From assembly GCF_045679555.1 (NCBI RefSeq), contig NC_092099.1, positions 12,786,076 to 12,850,075 of the forward strand: DNA of 64,000 nucleotides, read 5' to 3'. The notes beneath the pieces were generated by a model, which worked only from the letters and a program-made list of their open reading frames with translations, searched no databases and had not been told where the DNA came from. Shown here one piece after another: positions 12,801-26,200 of this stretch. The DNA comes from Salvelinus alpinus. Taxonomy: Eukaryota > Chordata > Actinopteri > Salmoniformes > Salmonidae. A program made the translations under genes and the position numbers. Numbering within the stretch: position 1 is the stretch's first letter; each line of letters opens with the position of its first letter.

Positions 12801-15800
12801 GGTGCTATACAGGGCTTCTCCTGGAAAAGAGACCTTGATCTCAGCATCGACTTCCTGTCAAAATAAAGGTTAAATAAAAATACCTAGACGTGAAGACGGA
12901 CATAAGTGAAGCCCATCTGATGATAATTATGATTCTGTTGGAGTGATGGATCTCTAAAAAGTCCACGTACGTAGCTAAAGTGAAGGATTAAATTCAAACT
13001 TTATCTGGAGGAAACTTCAACGCGGTTGCTGAGGTAAGGGATTAAATTGAAGCCGTTAACGGGGAGAAAACTCCATCTGTAGCTCATTTATGAACGGAAT
13101 AGCACAGTTGCTAGGGTGAAAACTGTGGTTGAAGCCTTAGCTGGAGGAATTGTTGCATTTCCATTGTTTTCGTTGCACTTGCATTCCATAACATCTATGA
13201 ATCACATTATTATTAATAGTCTTGACGTCAAATGGGAGAACCAAGGACACAGGTGGCTCTTAATGTTGTGAAAGTCATCCTAGTGTTTACAGAACAACTG
13301 GTTCTGAGAGGATCAGGACCTACAAGTTGAACAGTAAGTAAATGTTAGAAAATGGATGGCTGCAGTGTAGCTGTTATTATGAGTACATGTTGTATGGATT
13401 GCTAAGGCATAAGAATATGAAAGTGTGTTATTCTTATTTTAAATGTACAGTATGTGGTTCTGTACCTGTCTATTAATGTTATGTATTATGTAATTTTATG
13501 TACTTCTGTCCTTCAGCTGTAATTGACTATTAATGTTGTGTATTATGTGATGTTTTATGTTTTGTGTGGACCCCAGGAAGAGTAGCTTTGGCTGTAGCTA
13601 ATGGGGATCCTAATATAACACTAAATACTCCAGTCAACACCAGTGGAGGGTGCTGAGGGGAGGACGGCTCATAATAATGGCTGGTATGGAGCAAATGGAA
13701 TGGCATCAAACACATGGAAACCATGGAAACCATGTCTTTGATGGATTTGATACCATTCCACCCATTCTGCTCCAGCCTTTACCACGAGCCCGTCCTCAAC
13801 AATTAAGGTGCCACCAACCTCTTGTGGTCAACACGTCTCTGTGTGTGTCTCAAATTGCACCCTATTCCCTATATATTGAACTACTTTTAACCAGAGCCCT
13901 ATGGGCCGTTGTCAACGGTAGTGCACTATAAAGGAATTAGGGTACGATTTGGGACACCTTCTCTGAGTCTAGGTGAAGAAGTTTGAACAACACTGCTACT
14001 CTTCGCTAACTCAGGCAGGTCTAGTGAAGTATAGGTCTGGAAGCTGGTGTGTCCCCCTCTGTCTCCCTGTTCAAATCAATCTGACTTGTTTTCCTTTGTA
14101 TTTCCAGGTGTGGGGACCCTCCAGAGGACCTCCAGCCAGCGCAATGCCATGACGTACCAAAGAAGCAACTATGCTCTGAACTCGACAGCCTCGTACGCCG
14201 AGCCCTACCGCTCTGCCCAGTACCGGCCCTCTGAGGGCAACTACGCCCGGCAGCCAGTCGTCATGGACGACGGGACCACCCGCTCGCCCTCCATAGACAG
14301 CATCCAGAAGGACCCAAGGTAAGCAGGTCAATAGGCACTAGGGTCGTATTCATGACTGCACACCATAGCAAAACGTTCTACAGCAAAAACAAAACGTAAA
14401 CTTTGGTTTCTTATTGGATGAATCCCGGTAGATCCCTCCCCGTTTCGGCCCGTTTGCTTCCGTTTGGTACCTACTGAATATGACCCACTGGCACTAACAG
14501 TGCTTACTGGGCTCCTATATAGTGCTGGGTCAACATTAGTGTCCTCTTACTAGTCAAACAGAAAGCCTCCCTGGGCAGACATCCAGAGCCTTAGCCATTA
14601 AGCTACACGTACCACTCTACAATGGACCCTCAGATTCAGTGGACTGCTGCGTCTGCTCTTGCTACGGAGGCATGTGTACTATGTTTTTTGACCCGGAGCA
14701 CCAAACCCCTCACCCGGCACGTAGGGAGCGCTGTTCACACCCCTGTGTGTTGCTCTAGCTGAGAGCGGTAGCAAAGTCTGTGTTGCACTGCGGACTGAGG
14801 TCAGATCGGTGTGCGTCCCAAATGACACCCTATTCCCTATATATTGCACTACTTTTGTCACTACTAGTGCACTATAAAGGGAATAGGGTGCCATCTGGGA
14901 CATATTCCGAGGCGGGGCTAACAGAGTCTGAGAGAAACATGTTCCTGCATCAACTGGGTCTCAACTCCGTACCAGGGGAAATGTAGCCAGGGGGTTGGTA
15001 TTGTCTGTTTGTGCCCCTCCCCTCCAGGGTCGTTTAGATTATAATAGTATTTGATTTGATTGGTGTCTTGCTTCATGTGGCACACACCGATGCAAGGAGC
15101 ATTACAGCCTGCGCCTCAGACATCAACACAAGTCTGTCACGATGAGGACGTGGTGTACCTCACGTTGCTACTGTCTCACTTCCATTTCTTTCGTTTCCTC
15201 CGTTTGTCAGAAGGCCAACGTGAAACACACGCGCTGAAATAGACGCAGACTTTGTAATCTATGCTTTTCTCTTGTCGTAAGGCTCATGGATTCCAGTAGA
15301 AAATTCTAGTAGACGTCATTGATATGGGCCTTGCAGATGAAATGAATGAAGCTCTATTAACCGGGAGAAGCTCATGGCAGTGATTGTCCACAAGGCAAGA
15401 CATACCTTTTAGAGTCTTCCAAATGAAACTCCCTCAGTGAAGTATCTTCCTTTATATTGGGAGAAAAGCAATAATCCTGGAGTGTAAATAGCCGTCGATG
15501 TCATTTCCTTATTGCAGTGTCCCAGCCCTGTGGTAAGGGGGAATAGTTGTTGCGTGATGTCATCATAGTGATATGTTTGTGTTTGTGTGTGTGTCTGTCT
15601 CTCTGTCCCCGTGTATCTCTATCCCCCTGTCTCTCTGTCCCCTATCCCTCTGTCTATCGGTCTATCTGTCTCTCTGTCCCCTATCCTTCTCTCTGTCTCT
15701 CTTTCTCCCTGCCTTTCTGTCCACCTGTCTCTCTTTCCCTCGGTCTCCCTGTCTGTCTGTGTGTCTGATATCTCTCTTTCTGTGTCTGTGTTCCAGGGAG

Positions 15801-18800
15801 TTTGCGTGGCGTGACCCTGAGCTGCCTGAGGTGATTCATATGCTGCAGCACCAGTTCCCCTCGGTGCAGGCCAACGCCGCCGCATACCTGCAGCACCTGT
15901 GCTTCGGAGATAATCGAGTCAAGGCGGAGGTACGTACGCACCACCGCTCTCCCCTGCTCCACATATCCTTCATCAGTGCCCAGATTGCAGTTCGCTGTGA
16001 CGTGCTGCCCATCCCGAAGGGGGTGAATCTCACCTGAATTTCCTCGATTCCTCACGTCCTCTCTCCTCGTCTTCATCTCAAAGTACAAAGGAGGCTTCTA
16101 TCGGATCTTCTCTGATGCGTTATAAGGAGGAGGTAAGCAGAGCAGATGCGAGGAATCAAGGAAATACAATTGAGATTCCCCCAGGGAGTGAGAGGACTGT
16201 TTTTGCAGAGGCTCTCTCCTTCTGTCTCTCTCTCTCTCCCTGACTGGGGTGGGTTGGGCTTACCACTCCATTCCCCTCCAGCTCCCTCTGGATTTTCACG
16301 GCTCAACAGGGTGCTGGTACTGCTGCCGGAGTCATCGGCTGAAAAAGCTGATCTCAGAATCAGTAGGGGCTTCATAGCACTTAACCTATAGTGAGAAACA
16401 CACACTTTACCGCACACACACACTAACACGTTTGTTTTACTATCCTTGTGGGGACCAAACTATTGATTCCCATTCAAAATCCTATTTTCCCTAACCCATA
16501 GCCCTAAACCTTTAACCTAACCCATAGCCCTAAACCTTTATCCTAACCCATAGCCCTAAACCTTTAACCTAACCCTAAACCTTTAACCTAACCCATAGCC
16601 CTAAACCTTTAACCTAACCCATAGCCCTAAAACTTTAACCTAACCCATAGCCCTAAACCTTTAACCTAACCCATAGTCCTAAACCTTTAACCTAACCCAT
16701 AGCCCTAAACCTTTAACCTAACCCATAGCCCTAAACCTTTAACCTAACTCTAACCCATAGCCCTAAACCTTTAACCGAACCCATAGCCCTAAACCTTTAA
16801 CCTAACCCTAACCCATAGCCCTAAACCTTTAACCTAACCCATAGCCCTAAACCTTTAACCTAACCCATAGCCCTAAACCTTTAACCTAACCCATAGCCCT
16901 AAACCTTTAACCTAACCCTAACCCATAGCTCTAAACCTTTAACCTAACCCATAGCCCTAAACCTTTAACCTAACCCATAGCCCTAAACCTTTAACCTAAC
17001 CCATAGCCCTAAACCTTTAACCTAACCCATAGCCCTAAACCTTTAGCCTAACCCATAGCCCTAAACCTTTAACCTAACCCATAGCCCTAAACCTTTAACC
17101 TAACCCATAGCCCATAGCCCTAAACCTTTAACCTAACCCATAGTCCTAAACCTTTAACCTAACCCATAGCCCTAAACCTTTAACCTAACCCATAGCCCTA
17201 AACCTTTAACCTAACTCTAACCCATAGCCCTAAACCTTTAACCGAACCCATAGCCCTAAACCTTAACCTAACCCTAACCCATAGCCCTAAACCTTTAACC
17301 TAACCCATAGCCCTAAACCTTTAACCTAACCCATAGCCCTAAACCTTTAACCTAACCCATAGCCCTAAACCTTTAACCTAACCCATAGCCCTAAACCTTT
17401 AACCTAACCCTAACCCATAGCTCTAAACCTTTAACCTAACCCATAGCCCTAAACCTTTAACCTAACCCATAGCCCTAAACCTTTAACCTAACCCATAGCC
17501 CTAAACCTTTAGCCTAACCCTAACCCATAGCCCTAAACCTTTAAACTAACCCTAAACCTTTAACCTAACCCATAGCCCTAAACCTTTAACCTAACCCTAA
17601 CCCATAGCCCTAAACCTTTAACCTAACCCTAACCCATAGCTCTAAACCTTTAACCTAACCCATAGCCCTAAACCTTTAACCTAACCCATAGCCCTAAACC
17701 TTTAACCTAACCCATAGCCCTAAACCTTTAACCTAACCCTAACCCATAGCTCTAAACCTTTAACCTAACCCATAGCCCTAAACCTTTAACCTAACCCTAA
17801 CCCATAGCCCTAAACCTTTAACCTAACCCATAGCCCTAAACCTTTAGCCTAACCCTAACCCATAGCCCTAAACCTTTAAACTAACCCTAAACCTTTAACC
17901 TAACCCATAGCCCTAAACCTTTAACCTAACCCTAACCCATAGCCCTAAACCTTTAACCTAACCCTAACCCATAGCTCTAAACCTTTAACCTAACCCATAG
18001 CCCTAAACCTTTAACCTAACCCTAACCCATAGCCCTAAACCTTTAACCTAACCCATAGCCCTAAACCTTTAACCCAACCCTAACCCATAGCCCTAAACCT
18101 TTAACCTAACCCTAACCCATAGCCCTAAACCTTTAACCTAGCCCTAACCCATAGCTCTAAACCTTTAATCTAACCCTAACCCATAGCTCTAAACCTTTAA
18201 CCTAACCCTAACCCATAGCCCTAACCTTGACCACTAACCCTAAATCTAACCCTTAAGCCTAAAATAGCCTTTTTCCTTATGGGGACTGGCGAAATGTCCC
18301 GACTTGTCCAAAATGTTCCTTGTTTTACTATCCTTGTGAGGACGTAAAACATAAATCTATTAATCTAAGTTTATTGGTCAAACAGTTCAGCAGATGTTAT
18401 AGCGGGTGCAGCGAAACGCTTACAGGATGATACTAACGCTTACAGTATGTTACTAACTCTTACAGTATGTTACTAACTCTTACAGTATGTTACTAGCTCC
18501 TAACAATGCAGGAAAATGTCAAACAGGTACACAAATAATCAATACAAATAAAAAAGCAGAAAGAACAGGAAATCAAGAAATGTCTAAACGAATCCAATTT
18601 TAACAACCCAAATAGCACTGCAACAGTGATCCAAATGCAGTTTATATGTATCTACACCGGATGAATTTACACTAGACATACTAGGAATGATGCAGCAGTA
18701 GATATATTAGCATGAGCTTTCCCGAGAATCCAGTATATGAATACATATGTGGCGGAGTGTATAAACAGTGTAACTTAAGTTCAATGTACAGCAGTAGATA

Positions 18801-19360
18801 TATTAGCATGAGCTTTGCCGAGATTCCAGTATATGAATACACTACAAAACCCCATAGCAAAATGGATACAATTGCAGGAAATATACAGTATATGTATGTA
18901 AATAGAAAAGGTGTATACAGCAGTAGTCATATAGGATGAGCCATGACTAGAATAGAGTATATACATAGGAAGTGGGTAAAACAGTGTGTAAACATGATTA
19001 AAGTGACCACTGTTCCATGACTATGTACATAAGGCAGCAGTCTCTAAGGTGCAGTGTAGAGTACCGGGTGGTAGCTGGCTAATGACAGTGTCTGAGGTTT
19101 AGGGCAGGGTGGAGGGTGCCGGGTGCCGGGTAGAGGCCGCCTAGTGGTGCCTCTTCATCAGTCAGATGGCCGGGAGGTAGAAGCTGTTTATCAGTCTCTC
19201 GGTCCCAGCTTTGATGCACCTGTCTCCGCCTTCGAGATGGTAGCGGGGGGAACAGGCCGGGGCTCGACTATTGGTCCCAAGAAGGATAGTAAAACCAAAA
19301 GCACACAGCCACAGACACGCACGCACGCGCAATGAAGAATTACTTTTTTATTTTTATTAA

Positions 19361-19440
<80 letters not shown>

Positions 19441-20258
19441 CTCTTTCTGTGTGTGTCTGTCTCTCTCACTCTCACTCTCTCTCTCTCTCTCTCTCGGTCA
19501 CACACTCATACATTACGAAGACACCCATTTCAAGTATTTCAAGGAAAGAACATTGAGTCTTTTCTAGGTTTTGATAAGAGGCAACTGTCAGCTCTGCAGA
19601 TGTGTTTTATTTTCTTCTTTCCCCCAGGTGCAGAAAGTCAACACGTTGAAATCTATTCATACGTCGAAAGATGCATGAGAATGCTGTTGTTTACTTCATC
19701 TCTTTAAGTTACTGCAGTACTTGCACTATGAGTTTCAGACCTTGTATCCACCCTATAGTTTAGGCATTCTATGTGAACACTAAAGATTTGCATGACATTT
19801 TCCATATTTCCTTCATCTGGTATGAAGAAAGCTATTCTCTCCGCATCCCGGCTTAGCTACATCAATAAATTCAAAGCCTAGATTTTGTAATGGAGACCAT
19901 CATCTTACCTTATAATATCCATCCACCTTAGAATATTCCCCCTGTTTGCTGTGGAATCCAATCCGTTTGTGTTCAGGGCATTCTTAATGACACTCCATAA
20001 CCCCACCTCTGCAGGTGTGCCGTCTAGGGGGCATCAAGCACTTGGTGGACCTACTAGATCACAAAACCCTAGAGGTCCAGAGGAACGCCTGTGGTGCTCT
20101 GAGGAACCTGGTCTACGGGAAAGCCACGGACGACAACAAGGTGGCCGTGAGAAACGCAGGTGGCGTCCCCGCTCTGCTCAGACTGCTGAGGAAGACTGTG
20201 GACGCTGAAGTGAGGGAGCTGGTCACAGGTAAGAGAGAGTGTGTGTGTGTGTGTGCGC

Positions 20259-20290
<32 letters not shown>

Positions 20291-23200
20291 TTGTATGTGC
20301 GTGGTGAATTCACACCGAGTATGTCTGTGTGCGTGCACGTGTGTATGAGCTTGCGTGCATGCATAGTGAATTCGCTCTGTGCTCACGTGCGCTTGCATAT
20401 GTGTTTGTGTCTCTCTGCCTCTCTGGGTGAGAAAGCTGTGTTCCTTTCAAATGGCCTCTTTAACTCTGAACCCCCTCGGACCGGGCCTTTCCACACCACA
20501 GCTCTGTGTGCTATTCTCTCGCTCTCTGCCATCTGGCGTATTCACAAAGGTCACATTTCCACAGTTCCATGTTGTTCCACTCATTCATTATTCAGTGACG
20601 CTTGCATGAATCAGATCCACGGTAGATCCACTCCAGGGTTTTTGTGAGACAGGAACATTACTACACAACCTAAAGTAGAGCTGTTCAATTATTCACCTTC
20701 TCGCCTGCCTGCCTGCCCGTCCTCCCCTTCACCAGTCAATTGGCATGAGTTACTGGTTGTGTCCCATCTGGCACCCTGTTCCCTATATAGAGCACTACTG
20801 CTGACCGGCCCTGGTGACAAGTAGTGCACTATGAAGGGAAAAGCCTCTGTGCATGCTAGTCTGGTCGCTAGTCGCTGTTGTTCATAGCAGGGGGGCGGAG
20901 TCCCTCGCTAGCCTCCCCTGGGTCGTGTTCGGTAGACACGAAATAGGCGATGGCGCTCTAGAAACGGAGGAGGGTACTGCCTGAACTTTCCAATGAGAAC
21001 ACAAATTTTTCCGTTCGCCGTTTTAAAACGTCAGATGTTTTTTTTTAATGCCTTGAACAGGGGCCTTGGGATGGGGAGATCAGAGATTCAGTTGCTGCTA
21101 GTTGTGTGATCACAAACCGACCTTGCCGTTTGAGCGGACACTCGTTTCCCAGTGCACACGGTGCAGTTTTCCCCGCGTGGCTGGAGCTCTGCAAACAGGG
21201 TATAAATCCAAGTTGTTTAGGATCAAGGAGGAGTATTACAGAAATAAGCCAAGATGTTTGGCTCCCAGGTGGCTGAATCAGCTGTTTGTATACAGCTCAG
21301 CTCCTGCTCTACTCGGTCTCTCGCCATAGCTCAGGTTACAGTGTAATGGGTCCTTCAGGCTACCAATACACGGGGAGCGCCAGCAAAATGCAACGTCCAT
21401 TTGCTCCTTTCTGTAGCAATACATTGTGGAAGTGAAGTGGAGATATGGCTTGAGTCTCATGCGATGTTCCCTCCACAACAAAATTCCGCACTGAGCAAAT
21501 TTCCTGTTTGCTGAGCGCGAAGTTGAACATTGTGAAGATTCTGTGCAACATCCGGCGCGCGTTGACTGTGAACACTGAGGCTGTACCCGCTTTAAGTTCG
21601 TTTTAACAGTGGCCAAGTAGGCTACTGTGGCTATTTGACCATAATGTAGGCCTACCAGAGTGGGCTACCATCAAAAACAATGGAGAAAATGCATCCCGTA
21701 ACATTTTAACATGGAAATAGCTGTTCTATGACTGAAAATGTTGTTGTGTTGTTTGATGCAAGAAGCTACTTTACACAATACAATGCATTATTATTCCCAT
21801 ACCATTATTACAGAGAATCAGACAAATGATGCTGCCCTCTGCCTATTGGCTACTTAGCTTATTCAAGCCTGTCTCAAAATACAACACTGCCCCTTTAAGA
21901 CATATTAAAAGCTATTTTCCTGACTGACTTTTCGAAGATGTCTAGAAATGTACACGATTTGTGCTCTTGTAGGAAGCAATCCCTCCCCTATTGCTGACTA
22001 CAAATGATCTATAACTGAGCTAATAACTCACTAACTAGCAAAGGATATGAACAAAATGTGCACACGTGGCTACATGCAGCTCTCACTTTGAACTGAAAAC
22101 AATCTACTCACATCTACTCATGCTGTGTAGAGTAAGGCTGAGTCGTATTTACGTGGCAAAGCAATAGAATCCTACTCCGATGTATTCTGCCTACAACAAA
22201 ATCTCTTGCATAGTTAGTTTTGTTTCGCTATGTTGCGTTGAAAGTGACTAATATTGCGTTGATTCGATCCCAATTGCCCACAGTGAAGGGAAACATTGAT
22301 AGTGTTAACTAAGGAGGAAAACTCTATAAAGTTGCGGGAAGTTCAATCTCGTGCTTCTCTGTGCGGGCTGATATATCTTCTGTGTGGCTGTCCCAAGGAG
22401 GGAGCATTGGTCTTATGTGTCAATCAAGTTGGTGTTTGTTTCATCTTCTCCAAGGAAAAGGAAGAGCCGGTTCTTCTTAGAGTCTCCTAAGCCCTGATAG
22501 GGCGAATTACAGAACTAACCCATCAGAACCACATGCAGCCCATAACAGAATGGATTATGGGGGATGGAACCACTGGCATTACAGTCACTTCTAGCCAGTC
22601 TTTTCCGTTGTCATTCAAAAGAGAGGCCAGTTCGAGGCAGATGTGTGTCACACAAATCTTGGACTAAATTGCTTTGACCTGTCGTGAGCACTCTTTACGA
22701 CTGCGTGTGTTGTAAAACCTCGGCAGCATGGTTAATTGGCAGTTGAAGACCCAGAATGCTTAGCATTAGAGAAGGTCATCGATCACAGTGTCACCTCTGG
22801 ATAATCACAACCAATCAGTATAATCCACAGGAGGAGTTTTCAGTTCTCTTCCTACTGGCCACAGCCAATGGGCTAATTGGAACCGACACGACTTACTCTC
22901 CAATTACCCTCCGACATATTTCTTCCCTTGGAAGCACGGTTGGCGTTGTAATTTAACCTTGTTTTTTAAGTGACATGTCCTGTATGTCTGTGTCTCAAAT
23001 GGCACCCAGAGCTCTGGTAAAAAGTACTACACTGTGTAGGGAATCAAATCAAATCAATTTGTCACATGCGCCGAATACAACAGGTGTAGTAGACCTTACA
23101 GTGAAATGCTTACTTACAAGCCCTTAACCAACAAGGTCGTTTTAAGAAAAGTGTTAAGTAAAAAATAGATAAGTAAAAAAATTCAAATGTAATAATTAAA

Positions 23201-26200
23201 GAGCAGAAGTAAAATAACAGTAGCGAGGCTATATACAGGGGGTACCGGTACAGAGTCAATGTGCGGGGGCACAGGTTAGTCGAGGTAATTTAGGTAATAT
23301 GTACAGTGGGGCAAAAAAGTATTTAGTCAGCCACCAATTGTGCAAGTTCTCCCACTTAAAAAGATGAGAGAGGCCTGTAATTTTCATCATAGGTACACTT
23401 CAACTATGACAAACAAAATGAGAAAGAAATATCCAGAAAATCACATTTTAGGATTTTAAATGAATTTATTAGCAAATGATGGTGGAAAATAAGTATTTGG
23501 TCAATAACAAAAGTTTCTCAATACTTTGTTATATACCCTTTGTTGGCAATGACAGAGGTCAAATGTTTTCTGTAAGTCTTCACAAGGTTTTCACACACTG
23601 TTGCTGGTATTTTGGCCCATTCCTCCATGCAGATCTCCTCTAGAGCAGTGATGTTTTGGGGCTGTTGCTGGGAAACACGGACTTTCAACTCCCTCCCAAT
23701 ATTTTCTATGGGGTTGAGATCTGGAGACTGGCTAGGCCACTCCAGGACCTTGAAATGCTTCTTACGAAGCCACTCCTTCGTTGCCCGGGCGGTGTGTTTG
23801 GGATCATTGTCATGCTGAAAGACCCAGCCACATTTCATCTTCAATGCCCTTGCTGATGGAAGGAGGTTTACACTCAAAATCTCACGATACATGGCCCCAT
23901 TCATTCTTTCCTTTACACGGATCAGTCGTCCTGGTCCCTTTGCAGAAAAACAGACCCAAAGCATGATGTTTCCACCCCCATGCTTCACAGTAGGTATGGT
24001 GTTCTTTGGATGCAACTCAGCATTCTTTGTCCTCCAAACACGACGAGTTGAGTTTTTACCAAAAAGTTATATTTTGGTTTCATCTGACCATATGACATTC
24101 TCCCAATCTTCTTCTGGATCATCCAAATGCTCTCTAGCAAACTTCAGACGGGCCTGGACATGTACTGGCTTAAGCAGGGGGACACGTCTGGCACTGCAGG
24201 ATTTGAGTCCCTGGCGGCGTAGTGTGTTACTGATGGTAGGCTTTGTTACTTTGGTCCCAGCTCTCTGCAGGTCATTCACTAGGTCCCCCCGTGTGGTTCT
24301 GGGATTTTTGCTCACCGTTCTTGTGATCATTTTGACCCCACGGGGTGAGATCTTGCGTGGAGCCCCAGATCGAGGGAGATTATCAGTGGTCTTGTATGTC
24401 TTCCATTTCCTAATAATTGCTCCCACAGTTGATTTCTTCAAACCAAGCTGCTTACCTATTGCAGATTCAGTCTTCCCAGCCTGGTGCAGGTCTACAATTT
24501 TGTTTCTGGTGTCCTTTGACAGCTCTTTGGTCTTGGCCATAGTGGAGTTTGGGGTGTGACTGTTTGAGGTTGTGGACAGGTGTCTTTTATACTGATAACA
24601 AGTTCAAACAGGTGCCATTAATACAGGTAACGAGTGGAGGACAGAGGAGCCTCTTAAAGAAGAAGTTACAGGTCTGTGAGAGCCAGAAATCTTGCTTGTT
24701 TGTAGGTGACCAAATACTTATTTTCCACCATAATTTGCAAATAAATTCATTACAAATCCTACAATGTGATTTTCTGGATTTTCTTTCTCATTTTGTCTGT
24801 CATAGTTGAAGTGTACCTATGATGAAAATTACAGGCCTCTCTCATCTTTTTAAGTGGGAGAACTTGCACAATTGGTGGCTGACTAAATACTTTTTTGCCC
24901 CACTGTACATGTAGGGAGAATTAAAATGACTATGCATAGATAATAAACAGACAGTAGCAGCAGCGTAAAAGAGGGGGGGTGCAAATAGTCTGGGTAGCCA
25001 TTTGATTAGCTGTTCAGGAGTCTTATGGCTTGTGGTAAGAAGCTGTTAAGTCTTTTGGACCTAGACTTGGAGCTCCGGTACCGCTTGCCGTGCGGTAACA
25101 GAGAGAACAGTCTATGACTAGGGTGGCTTGAGTCTTTGGCAATTTGTAGAGCCTTCCTCTGACACCGGTATAGAGGTCCTGGATGGCAGGAAGCTTGGCC
25201 CCAGTGATGTACTGGGCCGTACGCACTACCCTCTGTAGTGCCTTGCGGTCGGAGGCCGGGCAGTTGCCATATCAGGCAGTGATGCAACCAGTCAGGATGC
25301 TCTCGATGGTGCAGCTGTAGAACGTTTTGAAGATCTGAGGACCCATGCCAAATCTTTTCAGTCTCCTGAGGGGGAATAGGCTTTGTCGTGCCCTCTTCAT
25401 GACTGTCTTGGTGTGTTTGGACCATGATAGTTTGTTGGTGATGTGGGCACCAAGGTACTTGAAGCTCTCAACCTGCTCCACTACAGCTCGTCGATGTGAA
25501 TGGGGGCGTGCTCGGTCCTTCTTTTCCTGTAGTCCACAATCATCTCCTTTGTCTTGGTCACGTTGAGGGAGAGGTTGTTATCCTGGCACCACACGGCCAG
25601 GTCTCTGACCTCCTCCCTATAGGCTGTCTTATCGTTGTCGGTGATCAGGCCTACCCCCGTTGTGTCATCGGCAAACTTAATGATGGTGCTGGAGTCGTGC
25701 CTGGCCATGTAGTCATGAATTAACAGGGAGTACAGGAGGGGACTGAGCACGCACCCCTGAGGGACCCCCGTGTTGAGGATCAGTGTGGCAGATGTGTTGT
25801 TACCTACCCTTACCACCTGGGGGCGGCCAGTCAGGAAGTCCAGGATCCAGTTGCAGAGGGAGGTGTTTAGTCCCAGGGACCTTAGCTTAGTGATGAGCTT
25901 TGAGGGCACTATGGTGTTGAACGTTGAGCTCTAGTCAATAAATAGCATTCTCACATAGCTGTTCCTTTTGTCCAGGTGGGAAAGGCCAGTGTTGAGTGCA
26001 ATAGAGATTGCATCATCTGTGGATCTGTTGGAGCGGTATGCAAATTGGAGTGGGTGTAGGGTTTCTGGGATAATGGTGTTGATGTGAGCCATGACCAGCC
26101 TTTCAAAGCACTTCATGGCTACAGACGTGAGTGCTATGGGTTGGTAGTCATTTAGGCAGGTTACCTTAGTGTTCTTGGGCACAGGGATTATGGTGGTCTG

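Larger units (their letters stand above)
7080..12880 (+). mobile_element. Degenerate LINE (APE-type, L2/CR1/Rex-like), sense strand, interrupted
   Basis: In order there are an ORF1-like frame, endonuclease fragments ([24 protein letters not shown]), RT fragments ([48 protein letters not shown]), and, after a 10440-11950 interruption, YVDNTIM and the post-RT domain ending near 12685. The 3' end is AAATAAAGGTTAAATAAAA at about 12880. Many stops and frameshifts show an old dead copy. The RT piece at 9927-10214 skips from the DTIDHNLL region to LVLNISKTK, so part was deleted or two copies are interleaved. The 5' boundary is uncertain. Confidence 0.75.
16430..19285. mobile_element. Palindromic element with TTTTACTATCCTTGTGGGGA ends, expanded and split
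   Basis: TTTTACTATCCTTGTGGGGA at 16436, TTTTACTATCCTTGTGAGGA at 18322 and the inverted GGATAGTAAAACC at 19274-19286 look like terminal and subterminal arms of one element. Its middle has been expanded into a minisatellite (16480-18230), and an antisense LINE fragment (about 18360-19270) sits between the last two arms. The exact borders are inferred. Confidence 0.6.

Noticed and set aside
15547-16037. Overlapping Ser/Leu/Pro-rich proteins
   Set aside because: They are polypyrimidine-tract translations that run into the real ctnnd2 exon.
16480-18235. True telomere end
   Set aside because: Units are degenerate and 26-32 bp long, and both sides continue into ctnnd2 intron and exons; it is interstitial.
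23612-24559. Plus-strand frames of 60-222 residues
   Set aside because: They are antisense shadows of the minus-strand Tc1 transposase.
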